From Clostridiales bacterium (lineage in GTDB: Bacteria > Bacillota > Clostridia > Oscillospirales > Oscillospiraceae): 22,663 bases of DNA. The notes under the pieces were generated by a model. The model was not told the origin of the DNA. It worked only from the letters and a program-made list of their open reading frames with translations, and ran no database searches. Of the stretch, positions 1 to 8,027 are shown piece after piece (within the stretch, counting starts at the first letter, position 1; every line of letters begins with the position of its first letter). The stretch lies in NCBI GenBank assembly GCA_004553545.1, contig SFLD01000032.1, positions 1-22,663 of the forward strand, in the 5' to 3' direction. The position numbers and the translations under genes were made by a program.

Positions 1-255
1 GAGGTTGATGACCCCTTTGGGGATGATCTCTGCCGCAATTCCCACTCATTTCCTCGCACCCGCTGGCGCAGACGCTCCGCTGTGCGCCGCTGGCCCGGGC
101 AATCGCGGCGGCTCTCCGCAACCACCCGTAGGGCAAGACGACCCGGCGTGCCGTCCCTCGTCCCCCGCGGGGCATAGGGGCGGAGGCCATCCCTCAGGTA
201 CATCGGCCCGCTGCTGTGCACTACCTGTGCTGCACCCGTAGGGCGCGGCATCCCC
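1..255 (-). repeat. Type B mosaic repeat, inverted copy cut by the window edge
   Basis: Read on the minus strand, this stretch matches the plus-strand repeat at about 8841-9090 in the same order: the CCTACGGGTGC block, the GCGGGCCGATGTACCT block, the CCTCCGCC block, a GGGCCAGCGGCGCACAGCGG block and a final CCCCAAAGGG...CATCAAC block. The match is imperfect (substitutions and small gaps by eye). No credible gene is present; the frames open here are repeat translation. The copy probably continues beyond position 1. Confidence 0.75.
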
Positions 256-293
256 CCCGCGTCCCGTTTGGGGCCAAGCCCACGCGCTCCCCC

Positions 294-323
294 TTGACAT
301 TGCCCCCGGAACCGGGGTATCAT
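294..323 (+). promoter_or_regulatory. Sigma-A-like promoter of pth-mfd
   Basis: A perfect -35 box TTGACA (294-299) and a -10 box TATCAT (318-323) are separated by 18 bases, which predicts transcription from about 330 and a leader of about 100 nt. The spacer contains an inverted repeat, CCCCGG-AA-CCGGGG (304-317), which could be an operator or chance in GC-rich DNA. Confidence 0.7.
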
Positions 324-337
324 AGGGAAAACCACCA

Positions 338-405
338 GGCGGGGAAGAGCTCTTCCCCGCCCTTGCGGCTTTCCCGGAAAGGGGGCGTTTTGCCCCGGAT
401 GGGGC
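338..405 (+). promoter_or_regulatory. Structured 5' leader of pth with alternative hairpins
   Basis: The leader holds a 24-bp perfect palindrome (338-361). A GCCCC segment (392-396) then follows that can pair either with the upstream GGGGC (382-386, loop GTTTT) or with the downstream GGGGC (401-405, loop GGAT). The two pairings exclude each other, as in attenuators. There is no clear U-tract, so any control would more likely act on translation or RNA stability. The ribosome binding site follows at 417-427. Confidence 0.4.
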
Positions 406-433
406 GGAAAACGGCAGAAGGAGGAGCAATTCT

Positions 434-1030
434 ATGCTCTTTGGACGAAAAAGCGGCGGCATCCAGTGGCTCATCGTGGGCCTCGGCAACCCCGGGGAGA
501 AGTACGCCCGCACCCGGCACAACCTGGGCTTTCTGGCCCTGGACCTGCTGGCGGAGCAGCAGAAGCTGAAGATCAACCGCATCAAGTACAAGGCCCTGGT
601 GGCGGAGACGGAGTTCGGCGGCGCCCGCTGCCTTCTCATGAAGCCCCAGACCTATATGAACCTCTCCGGCGAGGCCGTGCGGGAGGCCGCGCAGTTCTAC
701 AAGATCCCCTCGGACCACGTCCTCGTGATCTATGACGATGTCTCCCTCCCGGTGGGCAAGCTCCGGGTCCGGCCCTCCGGCAGCGCCGGGGGCCACAACG
801 GCATCAAGAACATCATTGCCCACCTGGGGACGGACGTCTTCCCCCGGGTGAAGATCGGCGCGGGCGCCCCGGCGGGCGGCGGCGCGGAGATGGTGGACTG
901 GGTCATCGGCGAGCCCTCCCCGGCGGACAAGAAGCTGCTGCTGGAGGCCGCGAACCGGGCTGTGGACGCCGCCGAGCGGATCGTATCCGACGACGGCGAC
1001 TGCCAGAAGGCCATGAACCTCTTCAACTGA
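434..1030 (+). CDS. pth: Peptidyl-tRNA hydrolase
   Basis: Cleaves the ester bond of peptidyl-tRNAs that drop off the ribosome, recycling tRNA in the cytoplasm. The 198-residue product has the N-terminal signature VGLGNPGEKYARTRHNLGF, with catalytic His29 in RHN, the conserved asparagine of NLSG (after MKPQTYMN), the catalytic-aspartate segment YDDVSLPVGK, and GSAGGHNGIKNI. About ten extra residues precede the first beta strand compared with the shortest family members. The ATG is fixed by an AGGAGGAG ribosome binding site ending seven bases upstream. mfd follows after 16 bases, and the pth-mfd order is common in Gram-positive bacteria, so the two are probably cotranscribed from the promoter at 294-323. 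Confidence 0.97.
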   Translation: MLFGRKSGGIQWLIVGLGNPGEKYARTRHNLGFLALDLLAEQQKLKINRIKYKALVAETEFGGARCLLMKPQTYMNLSGEAVREAAQFYKIPSDHVLVIYDDVSLPVGKLRVRPSGSAGGHNGIKNIIAHLGTDVFPRVKIGAGAPAGGGAEMVDWVIGEPSPADKKLLLEAANRAVDAAERIVSDDGDCQKAMNLFN

Positions 1031-1046
1031 GGCATAGGAGCCATTC

Positions 1047-4000
1047 ATGAAACAAGTCTTGCAGACTCTCAATACCCTCCCGGAGGTCCGGGAGCTTTTG
1101 GCCCGGATCGACGGCGGGGGCTGCCCGGCGGAGGTCACGGGCCTCCAGGGCGTCCACCGGGCGCTGGTGGGCGCGGCCCTCAGCGAGGCCCTGGACCGCC
1201 CCGCCCTCTTCGTCTGCGCGGACGAGGGCGAGGCCCGGACCCTGCGGGAGGACCTCCGGTCCCTCCTGGAGACGGAGCCGGTGCTGCTCCTGGGCCGGGA
1301 GTGGCAGCTGCGGCCCGGGGCCATCGCCAGCCGGGGCTGGGAGCAGGACCGCCTGGCGGCCCTCTATGCCCTGGGGCAGGGCGGCGTCCGCGCCGTCATC
1401 GCCACGGCGGACGGCCTCATGGCCCGGACGCTGCCCAAAAGCGCCCTCCTCCGCTCCGCCCATCTCTTAAAGCCCGAGCAGGTCCTGGACCTCGCCGCCT
1501 TCACCGAAGCCCTGACGGCGGCGGGCTATGCCCGCTGCCAGCAGGTGGAGGGCGTGGGCCAGTTCGCCGTCCGGGGCGGCATCCTGGATGTCTTCTCCCC
1601 CCTCATGGAAAAGCCCGTCCGCTGCGAGCTCTTCGGGGATGAGATCGATTCCATGGGCCTCTTCGACCCCGGGACGCAGCGCCGGGTCCAGAACGTCACC
1701 GAGGCCCTGATCCTCCCCTGCGCCGAGGTCCTGCCCCACCTGGCAGAGGGGGGCCTTCCCGGCCTGGCCGACGCCATGGAGGCCCAGGCCAAGCGCCTCC
1801 GCCGCCGCCAGGGGACGGAGAAGATCGTGGAGACCGTCCTGGCGGATGCCCAGCAGCTCCGGGGCGGGGTCCTGCCCGGCGGCCCGGACCGCTACCTTCC
1901 CCTGATCCACCCCCGGTTCACCACCGCCCTTGACTACCTGGACCCCGCCTCCCTGGTCTTCCTCTGCGAGGGCGGGCGCATCGACCAGCGGGCCAAGTCC
2001 ACCCTCCTCCAGCTCCGCCAGGAGGCCGACACCCTGATGGAGGCCGGGTACATGGCGGGCGAGGGGGCGGACCTTCTCCTCTCGGAAAATGCCCTCTACG
2101 CCGCCCTCTCGGACTTCCCGGCGGTGATGATGGACGCCCTGCCCACCTCCCGCCTGCCCCTGAAGCCCCGGAGCCTCCTGCACATCGACGCCCGCCAGCT
2201 CTCCAGCTACGGCGGCAGCCTCGAGACCGCCGCCGCCGACATGGAGCACTACCGGAAGAGCGGCAGCGGCGTCCTAGTGCTCTGCGGCGGTGAGACGAGA
2301 GCGAGGAACCTTCTCCGCATCCTGGAGGAGCGGGGCATCCCCGCCGTGCTGGACCTGGAGGGCCGGGCCATGCCCGCCCCCGGCGAGGTCCGCCTGACTC
2401 TGGGCGCCCTCAGCGCCGGCAGCGAGTGGCCGTCTTTGAATCTCGCCATCCTGACGGAGGGGCAGCTCCTCTCCGTCCAGCGCAAGCGCCCCGCCCGGGC
2501 GCCCAAGGAAAGTAACCGCCAGAAGCTCCAGTCCTACACGGACTTAAAGCCCGGGGACCTGGTGGTCCACGTCCACCACGGCATCGGCCGCTTCGCGGGC
2601 ATCCACCGCCTGCCGACGGACGGGGTGGAAAAGGACTACATCAAGCTGGACTACGCCGGCGGCGACTGCCTCTATGTCCCCGTGACCCAGCTGGACATGG
2701 TCAGCAAGTATATCGGCGGCGGCGAAGACGCCCAGGAGAAGACCCGGCTCAATAAGCTGGGCGGCACCGAGTGGACCAAGCAGCGCTCCCGGGCCAAGGC
2801 CGCCGTCAAGGACCTGGCCAAGGGCCTCATCCAGCTCTACGCCCAGCGCTCCCGGCAGCCGGGCTTCGCCTTCTCCCCGGACTCCGCCTGGCAGCAGGAG
2901 TTTGAGGACGCCTTCCCCTACCAGGAGACGGAGGACCAGCTCCGTGCCATCCGGGAGATCAAGGCCGACATGGAGAAGCCCCGGCCCATGGACCGCCTCC
3001 TCTGCGGCGACGTGGGCTACGGCAAGACGGAGGTGGCCCTCCGGGCGGTGATGAAGTGCATCCTGGACGGCAAGCAGGCCGCCATCTTAGTTCCCACCAC
3101 CGTCCTTGCCCAGCAACACTACGCCACGGCCCAGAGCCGCTTCCGCTCCTTCCCGGTGACCATCGAGGTCCTCTCCCGCTTCACCACGGCCAAGGAACAG
3201 AAGCGCATCCTCTCGAACCTGGCCGAGGGCCGGGTGGATCTCATCATCGGCACCCACAAGCTCATCCAGAAGAGCGTGAAGTTCCACGACCTTGGCTTAC
3301 TCGTCATCGACGAGGAGCAGCGCTTCGGCGTCAGCCACAAGGAAAAGCTCCGGGAGATGGCCCGCCAGGTGGACACCCTGACCCTCTCCGCGACCCCCAT
3401 CCCCCGGACCCTCAACATGTCCCTCTCGGGCCTGCGGGATATGTCCACCCTGGAGGAGCCCCCCCGGGACCGCCAGGCCGTCCAGACCTACGTTCTCGAG
3501 GAGGACTGGGGCGTCCTGGCGGACGCCTGCCGCCGGGAGCTGGACCGGGGCGGCCAGGTCTACTTCCTCCACAACCGGGTGGAGAGCATCGACCGGGTGG
3601 CCTCCCGGCTCCAGAAGCTCCTGGGCCCCGAGACCCGCATCGCCGTGGGCCACGGGCAGATGGGGGAGCAGGAGCTCTCCAGCGTGATGCAGCAGATGGT
3701 GGAGGGCGAGGCGGACATCCTGGTCTGCACCACCATCATCGAGACCGGCATCGACATCCCCAACGTGAATACCCTCATTGTGGAGGACGCCGACCGCATG
3801 GGTCTTGCCCAGCTCCACCAGCTCCGGGGCCGCATCGGCCGCAGCGCCCGCCGGGCCTACGCCTACCTCACCTACCGTCCGGGGAAGATCCTGCAGGAGG
3901 CCGCTGCCAAGCGCCTCGCCGCCATCCGGGAGTATGTGGAGTTCGGCTCCGGCTTCCGCATCGCCATGCGGGACCTGGAGATCCGGGGCGCAGGCAATCT

Positions 4001-4562
4001 CCTGGGCCCCCAGCAGAGCGGCACCATGATGAGCGTGGGCTACGACCTCTACCTGAAGCTCCTGGAGGAGGCCGTGCTGGAGGAGAAGGGCGAGAAGCGG
4101 GAGACCGCCCGGGAGTGCGCGGCGGATCTCACCGTCAACGCCAACATCCCGGAAAAGTACGTCCCCTCCGCCCAGCAGCGGATGGACCTCTACCGCCGCA
4201 TCGCCTCCATCCGGACAAACGACGACGCCTCCGACGTCCTGGATGAGCTCATCGACCGCTACGGCGAGCCGCCGAAGCCCGTCCTGGCCCTGCTGGACGT
4301 GGCCCTGCTCCGCGCCGCCGCCGTGAAGGCCGGCGTGGGGGACATCAGCCAGCGGGGCGACAAGCTGAAGCTCCGGCTGGATGTCTTCCATCCGGCGGCC
4401 CTCAGCGCCGTCTGCGCCATGCCGAAGTACCGGCGGAGCCTGCTCCTCAGCGGCACGGACACCCCCACCCTGACCCTGACCCTCCCCAAGGGGGCAGACG
4501 TGCTGGAGACCGCCCTCACCCTCGTGGAGGACCTGCAGCTGAAGGCCCAGTCCCCGGCATAA
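1047..4562 (+). CDS. mfd: Transcription-repair coupling factor Mfd
   Basis: ATP-dependent DNA translocase that removes RNA polymerase stalled at lesions and recruits UvrA. The 1171 residues match the usual family length. In order: a UvrB-like N-terminal half; the RNA polymerase interacting domain around residue 500-570 (GDLVVHVHHGIGRFAGI); a RecG-like motor with Walker A GDVGYGKTE near residue 655, the DEEQ box in VIDEEQRFGV near 754, and motif III LSATPIPRTLN; the second motor lobe with IIETGIDIPN and QLRGRIGRS; the conserved segment RDLEIRGAGNLLG; and a C-terminal TRCF domain. The start follows pth by 16 bases with a GAGGCATAGGAG ribosome binding site. A strong terminator lies just after the stop. 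Nothing is missing from the motor motifs. Confidence 0.98.
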   Translation: MKQVLQTLNTLPEVRELLARIDGGGCPAEVTGLQGVHRALVGAALSEALDRPALFVCADEGEARTLREDLRSLLETEPVLLLGREWQLRPGAIASRGWEQDRLAALYALGQGGVRAVIATADGLMARTLPKSALLRSAHLLKPEQVLDLAAFTEALTAAGYARCQQVEGVGQFAVRGGILDVFSPLMEKPVRCELFGDEIDSMGLFDPGTQRRVQNVTEALILPCAEVLPHLAEGGLPGLADAMEAQAKRLRRRQGTEKIVETVLADAQQLRGGVLPGGPDRYLPLIHPRFTTALDYLDPASLVFLCEGGRIDQRAKSTLLQLRQEADTLMEAGYMAGEGADLLLSENALYAALSDFPAVMMDALPTSRLPLKPRSLLHIDARQLSSYGGSLETAAADMEHYRKSGSGVLVLCGGETRARNLLRILEERGIPAVLDLEGRAMPAPGEVRLTLGALSAGSEWPSLNLAILTEGQLLSVQRKRPARAPKESNRQKLQSYTDLKPGDLVVHVHHGIGRFAGIHRLPTDGVEKDYIKLDYAGGDCLYVPVTQLDMVSKYIGGGEDAQEKTRLNKLGGTEWTKQRSRAKAAVKDLAKGLIQLYAQRSRQPGFAFSPDSAWQQEFEDAFPYQETEDQLRAIREIKADMEKPRPMDRLLCGDVGYGKTEVALRAVMKCILDGKQAAILVPTTVLAQQHYATAQSRFRSFPVTIEVLSRFTTAKEQKRILSNLAEGRVDLIIGTHKLIQKSVKFHDLGLLVIDEEQRFGVSHKEKLREMARQVDTLTLSATPIPRTLNMSLSGLRDMSTLEEPPRDRQAVQTYVLEEDWGVLADACRRELDRGGQVYFLHNRVESIDRVASRLQKLLGPETRIAVGHGQMGEQELSSVMQQMVEGEADILVCTTIIETGIDIPNVNTLIVEDADRMGLAQLHQLRGRIGRSARRAYAYLTYRPGKILQEAAAKRLAAIREYVEFGSGFRIAMRDLEIRGAGNLLGPQQSGTMMSVGYDLYLKLLEEAVLEEKGEKRETARECAADLTVNANIPEKYVPSAQQRMDLYRRIASIRTNDDASDVLDELIDRYGEPPKPVLALLDVALLRAAAVKAGVGDISQRGDKLKLRLDVFHPAALSAVCAMPKYRRSLLLSGTDTPTLTLTLPKGADVLETALTLVEDLQLKAQSPA

Positions 4563-4584
4563 GTTTCTCCCTGCCGGCATAGAT

Positions 4585-4625
4585 ATCACCGACCCGTCCC
4601 GCGGACGGGCCGGTGATGTTTTTTT
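4585..4625 (+). terminator. Rho-independent terminator after mfd
   Basis: The stem ATCACC (4585-4590) plus CCCGTCC (4593-4599) pairs with GGACGGG (4603-4609) plus GGTGAT (4612-4617), with a 2x2 internal mismatch and a 3-base loop. A run of seven T follows (4619-4625). It separates pth-mfd from the lipoprotein gene. Confidence 0.9.
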
Positions 4626-4661
4626 GCGCCGGGGCCTGTCCCCGGGGAAAGGATGGGGGAT

Positions 4662-5762
4662 ATGAGACGATGGATGGCGCTCCTGGCGGCATCGGCCCTG
4701 CTGGCGCTCTCCGGCTGCGGCCTCTTCGGCGGCGGGGAGGATGCCGCCCCGGGCCTTCTGGAGACGGCGGCGGGCCTCTCCGCCCCCTGCGCCGTGGCGG
4801 AGGCGGACGGCGTCAGCATCGGCAGCCGGAGCTACCTTTACTGGCTGGGGCGGAACTGCGCCTACCTTGCGGAGGCGCTCACGGCCCAGGGCCGGGAGGT
4901 CCAGTGGAACCAGGGCACCCAGGGCGAGACCCTGGGGGACGCCGCCAAGTCCGCCGCCCTGCGGACGGCGGCCCTCTACGCCCTGCTGCCGAAGCTGGCG
5001 GAGGAGGCCGGGCTCCTCTGGGAGGATGCCGACGAGGCCGCCCTCCAGGAGGCCCGGCAGGCGAAGATCGCCGCCCTGGGCGGGGAGGATGCCTGGGCGG
5101 CCCATCTGGCCCGCTGGGGTCTCAGCGAGACCGACGCCGAAGTCTTCGCCCGCTGCCACCGACTCTACGCCCGGCTCTATGAGGAGAGCCGGCGGGAGGG
5201 CAGCTCCGCGTACCTCTCGCCGGAGGACATCGCGGCCTACGCCGAAAAGCAGGGCCTGCAGACTGCGGCGGTCCTGGCGGTGGCAGACAGCGCCCAGGCG
5301 GAGGCCATCCGGACAGAGCTGGCCGCGGCGGCGGACCTGCCCGCCGCCTTTGCCGCCCAGGCGGAGGCCGTCAGCACCTGGCCGTCCCGGACCGTCACAC
5401 TGGGGCTGGAGGACACCCTGCCGGAGGCGGTCTCCCAGGCGGCAAAGGCCCTGACGCCGGGACAGCTCAGCGCCGTGGTGACTGCGGAGGGCCAGAGCTT
5501 CCTTCTCCTGGGCCGGGAGCCGGACCAGGAGGCCGCCGCCCGGGCCCTCTTCGACCAGCGGCTCACCGCCCGGGCGGAGCAGGCGGAGATCCAGCTCCTC
5601 TCCCCCTATGAGACCATCGACCCCGGGACCTTCTTCCCCGCTCTCACCGCCGCCCAGGCCGCCCTGGATGCCGCCGGGGGCCAGAGCGATGCGCCTCCGG
5701 CAGGGAGCGGAGCGTCCTCCGCCGCCGGCAGCGCCGGGGCGGGGTCCTCCGCCCCGGAATGA
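4662..5762 (+). CDS. Lipoprotein resembling a degenerate PrsA/SurA-type foldase
   Basis: Probably an extracytoplasmic lipid-anchored protein-folding factor or relic of one. The start at 4662 gives a compact signal peptide (MRRWMALLAASALLALSGCG) with lipobox LSGC; an in-frame ATG nine bases earlier (4653) is possible, but AAAGGA is better placed for 4662. After the signal comes a SurA-like alpha-helical segment (SYLYWLGRNCAYLAEAL, then KSAALRTAALYALLPKLAEEAGL). A parvulin-like half follows (AVLAVADSAQAEAIRTEL ... LPAAFAAQA ... LTPGQLSAVVTAEGQSFLLLGREPD). The histidines and the GG-LG core usual in active PpiC-type isomerases are not visible, so catalysis is doubtful. The C terminus is a Ser/Gly/Ala-rich tail of about 30 residues. 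It follows mfd, where foldase-like genes occur in related clostridia (recollection, not searched). Confidence 0.7.
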   Translation: MRRWMALLAASALLALSGCGLFGGGEDAAPGLLETAAGLSAPCAVAEADGVSIGSRSYLYWLGRNCAYLAEALTAQGREVQWNQGTQGETLGDAAKSAALRTAALYALLPKLAEEAGLLWEDADEAALQEARQAKIAALGGEDAWAAHLARWGLSETDAEVFARCHRLYARLYEESRREGSSAYLSPEDIAAYAEKQGLQTAAVLAVADSAQAEAIRTELAAAADLPAAFAAQAEAVSTWPSRTVTLGLEDTLPEAVSQAAKALTPGQLSAVVTAEGQSFLLLGREPDQEAAARALFDQRLTARAEQAEIQLLSPYETIDPGTFFPALTAAQAALDAAGGQSDAPPAGSGASSAAGSAGAGSSAPE

Positions 5763-5772
5763 GGAATCTTAG

Positions 5773-5801
5773 TTGCGCTTTCCTCCCGAAAGTGCTAGAA
5801 T
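5773..5801 (+). promoter_or_regulatory. Promoter of the thiolase gene
   Basis: A -35 box TTGCGC (5773-5778) and a -10 box TAGAAT (5796-5801) have a 17-base spacer. Transcription would begin near 5808, leaving a leader of about 40 nt with a small CCCGC-CCTC-GCGGG hairpin (5815-5828) just before the AGGAGG ribosome binding site. Only ten bases separate the previous stop codon from the -35 box, and no terminator is visible there. Confidence 0.65.
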
Positions 5802-5848
5802 GAGGGCAAGTTTTCCCGCCCTCGCGGGACCAGGAGGAAAGAGAGAGC

Positions 5849-7114
5849 ATGAAGGAAGTCTATATCGTGAACTGCTGCCGCACCCCCATCGGGAGCTACG
5901 GCGGCGCGCTGAAGGATACCCCCGCCGTGGAGCTGGGGGCCATCGCCGTGAAGGAAGCCCTGCGCCGGGCGAAGGTCAAGCCCGAGTGGGTGGACGAGGT
6001 CATTTTTGGCGGCGTTCTCACCGCCGGTCTCGGCCAGAATGTGGCCCGGCAGGTGGGCATCCGGGCGGGGATCCCCTACTCCGTCCCGGCCTTCACCCTG
6101 AACATGGTCTGCGGCTCCGGCATGAAGACCGTGATGGAGGCCGCCCGGGCCATCCGGGCGGAGGACGCGGAGCTCATCGTCTGCGGCGGCGCCGAGAGCA
6201 TGAGCCGGGCGGCCTACGCCTCCAACCAGACCCGCTTCGGCGCCCGGATGGGGGACGTGACCATGATCGACACCATGATCCGGGACGGCCTGTGGGATGC
6301 CTACAACGACTACCACATGGGAACCACGGCGGAGAACGTCTGCGACCTCTGGGGCATCACCCGGGAGGAACTGGACGCCTTTGCGGCGTCCTCCCAGTGC
6401 AAGGCCGTGGCGGCCATCGAGAGCGGCCGCTTCGCCGACGAGATCGTTCCGGTGCCGGTGCGCCGGAAGCGCGAGACCGTGGACTTCGCCGTGGATGAGT
6501 ATCCCAAGCCCGGCACCACCGCCGAGAGCGTGGCGAAGCTCCGGGGGGCCTTCCCCGTGGGGCCGGAGGACCTCAGCGAGACCGTGGTCCACACCTTCGC
6601 CCCCTCCCCGGAGGCCGTCCATGCCGAGCACTGCGGCAAGCGCATCCAGCGGGTGACGGCGGCCAACGCCTCCGGCCTCAATGACGGCGGCGCGGCCCTG
6701 ATCGTGGCCAGCGGGGAGGCGGTCCGCAAGTACGGCCTCACCCCCATGGCGAAGCTCACCGGCTGGGGCCAGGCCGGTGTGGACCCCAAGATCATGGGCG
6801 TGGGCCCGGTGCCCGCCTGCCGCAAGGCCATGGAGCGCGCCGGGGTGGGCGTCGCGGACATCGATCTTGTGGAGGCCAACGAGGCCTTTGCCGCCCAGTC
6901 CGTGGCCGTGGCCCGGGAGCTGGGGCTGGACGACGCCAAGCTCAACGTCAACGGCGGAGCCATCGCCCTGGGGCATCCCATCGGCTGCTCCGGCGCCCGG
7001 ATCATCGTGACCCTGCTCTATGAGATGGCCAAGCGGCCCAAGGCCAAGCGGGGCATGGCCACCCTCTGCATCGGCGGCGGCATGGGCACCGCCACGGTCT
7101 TTGAAAAGTGCTGA
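5849..7114 (+). CDS. thlA: Acetyl-CoA C-acetyltransferase (thiolase)
   Basis: Condenses two acetyl-CoA to acetoacetyl-CoA (or the reverse), usually the entry to butyrate formation in clostridia. The catalytic triad is visible: Cys88 in NMVCGSGMK, His376 in ALGHPIGCSGARI and Cys407 in CIGGGMGTA; NEAFAAQ is also present. The start follows AGGAGGAAAGAGAGAGC. At 421 residues it is longer than the usual 390-395. The extra length lies between KLRGAF and VTAANASGLNDGGAA, where about 25 added residues (including SETVVHTFAPSPEAVHAEH) interrupt a segment that is normally short. No other butyrate-pathway gene is adjacent, so it may serve as a stand-alone thiolase. It has its own promoter. The lipoprotein gene downstream may be cotranscribed. 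Confidence 0.93.
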   Translation: MKEVYIVNCCRTPIGSYGGALKDTPAVELGAIAVKEALRRAKVKPEWVDEVIFGGVLTAGLGQNVARQVGIRAGIPYSVPAFTLNMVCGSGMKTVMEAARAIRAEDAELIVCGGAESMSRAAYASNQTRFGARMGDVTMIDTMIRDGLWDAYNDYHMGTTAENVCDLWGITREELDAFAASSQCKAVAAIESGRFADEIVPVPVRRKRETVDFAVDEYPKPGTTAESVAKLRGAFPVGPEDLSETVVHTFAPSPEAVHAEHCGKRIQRVTAANASGLNDGGAALIVASGEAVRKYGLTPMAKLTGWGQAGVDPKIMGVGPVPACRKAMERAGVGVADIDLVEANEAFAAQSVAVARELGLDDAKLNVNGGAIALGHPIGCSGARIIVTLLYEMAKRPKAKRGMATLCIGGGMGTATVFEKC

Positions 7115-7167
7115 CCCCCCTCCCCGGGGCGGCCCGTCCCCGGCAAAAAACACAAAGGAGAACTTCC

Positions 7168-7818
7168 ATGATGAAAAAGTGCCTTTCCCTGCTGCTGGCG
7201 CTGTGCCTGGGCCTTCTGGCAGGCTGCGGCAGCGCGCCCAGCGTGGACTACCCCGAGCTTCCGGCGGTGGACACCGGCGCCCTGGAGCTGGAATCCGCCA
7301 GCAATTCCAGCCTGAAGGTCAGCTTCCTCCAGACGGACTGGGTGGCGGAGCCCAACACCGATCCCCTCTCCGTCTACTATCGTGAGACGGCGGACTCCGA
7401 CTACACTGTCAACGTCAACGCCCAGGTCTCCCAGGCCTATGACGGCACCCTCAGCGAGTCCGACAAGGACGACCTGGTGGACAGCATCGCCGCCGAGGGG
7501 CCCTTCATGAACATAACGGAGGCCCAGGTCATGCGCCTGGACGGTGACCCCGTCATCTACATGGAGGAGACCCTCTCCTTCACCGACGAGACCGTGGACT
7601 GGATGCTGGACAACGGCGTCTGGACCGAGGCCTGGCTGGAGCAGATGGGCGGCCGGGAGGCCATCACCGCCATCCCGGACACGGACCAGCTGCTGCTCTA
7701 CGCCGTGGTGGACGGGCAGCTGTGCATCTACACCGGCACCTACTACGAGGAGGGGCAGAAGGCCACGGTCCTGGAGGCCCTGACACTCATGGTCCAGACC
7801 ACGGAGATCCTGCGCTGA
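7168..7818 (+). CDS. Small lipoprotein of unknown function
   Basis: I do not recognise the family. The 216-residue product begins with a lipoprotein signal peptide, MMKKCLSLLLALCLGLLAGCG, with lipobox LAGC and Cys20 as the lipidated residue. The mature part is acidic and soluble, with no further membrane segment. It looks like a compact alpha/beta domain with a regular run of alternating hydrophobics near the end (LLLYAVVDGQLCIYTGTYY). The start at 7168 is chosen because AAAGGAG lies seven bases upstream and the signal peptide starts there; an upstream in-frame ATG at 7108 overlaps the thiolase end and would spoil the signal. It lies 53 bases after the thiolase with no visible promoter and is followed by a strong terminator. 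Confidence 0.8.
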   Translation: MMKKCLSLLLALCLGLLAGCGSAPSVDYPELPAVDTGALELESASNSSLKVSFLQTDWVAEPNTDPLSVYYRETADSDYTVNVNAQVSQAYDGTLSESDKDDLVDSIAAEGPFMNITEAQVMRLDGDPVIYMEETLSFTDETVDWMLDNGVWTEAWLEQMGGREAITAIPDTDQLLLYAVVDGQLCIYTGTYYEEGQKATVLEALTLMVQTTEILR

Positions 7819-7821
7819 AGA

Positions 7822-7855
7822 AACGCCCCGGAGACTTTCGTCTCCGGGGCGTTTT
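7822..7855 (+). terminator. Rho-independent terminator after the small lipoprotein gene
   Basis: A 14-bp perfect stem (7822-7835 with 7840-7853) closes a TTTC loop and runs into TTTT at 7852-7855. It starts three bases after the stop codon. Confidence 0.92.
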
Positions 7856-7942
7856 CCGGCGGCGGAGGCGGGCCATCAGCCCCGGCGGGGGCGGATATCT
7901 GGAAAAACTATCAACATACTAAAATAATAGGTTGAAAAGGGG

Positions 7943-7971
7943 TTTACAAAGCGCCCAAACTGTGATATGGT
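7943..7971 (+). promoter_or_regulatory. Probable promoter of the ECF S-component gene
   Basis: A -35-like TTTACA (7943-7948) and a -10-like TATGGT (7966-7971) are spaced by 17 bases in a locally AT-rich stretch, unlike the rest of the window. The leader would be about 50 nt, too short for a known vitamin riboswitch. Confidence 0.5.
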
Positions 7972-7980
7972 ATGGCAGAC

Positions 7981-7999
7981 TTGCAAAGCTCATTTGCAA
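7981..7999. promoter_or_regulatory. Operator-like inverted repeat upstream of the S component
   Basis: TTGCAAA (7981-7987) and TTTGCAA (7993-7999) form a perfect 7-bp inverted repeat with a 5-base centre. It sits directly after the predicted -10 box and is followed four bases later by TTTTTT (8005-8010). The position suits a repressor site; a weak RNA hairpin with a U-tract (attenuator) is the alternative. Confidence 0.45.
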
Positions 8000-8027
8000 T
8001 ACTGTTTTTTGAAAGAAGGTCTTCTCT

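Noticed and set aside
3297..5159. 620-codon minus-strand frame across the end of mfd and the foldase-like gene
   Set aside because: It is antisense to two well-supported genes, crosses the mfd terminator and has Gly/Ala/Leu/Arg-rich shadow composition.
434..5762. Mobile or prophage region on the basis of nearby repeats
   Set aside because: The genes are housekeeping in content and uniform in composition, with no integrase, transposase or attachment-site duplication seen.
7856..8027. Vitamin riboswitch upstream of the ECF S component
   Set aside because: The predicted leader is only about 50 nt, and no TPP, cobalamin or FMN core sequence is visible.
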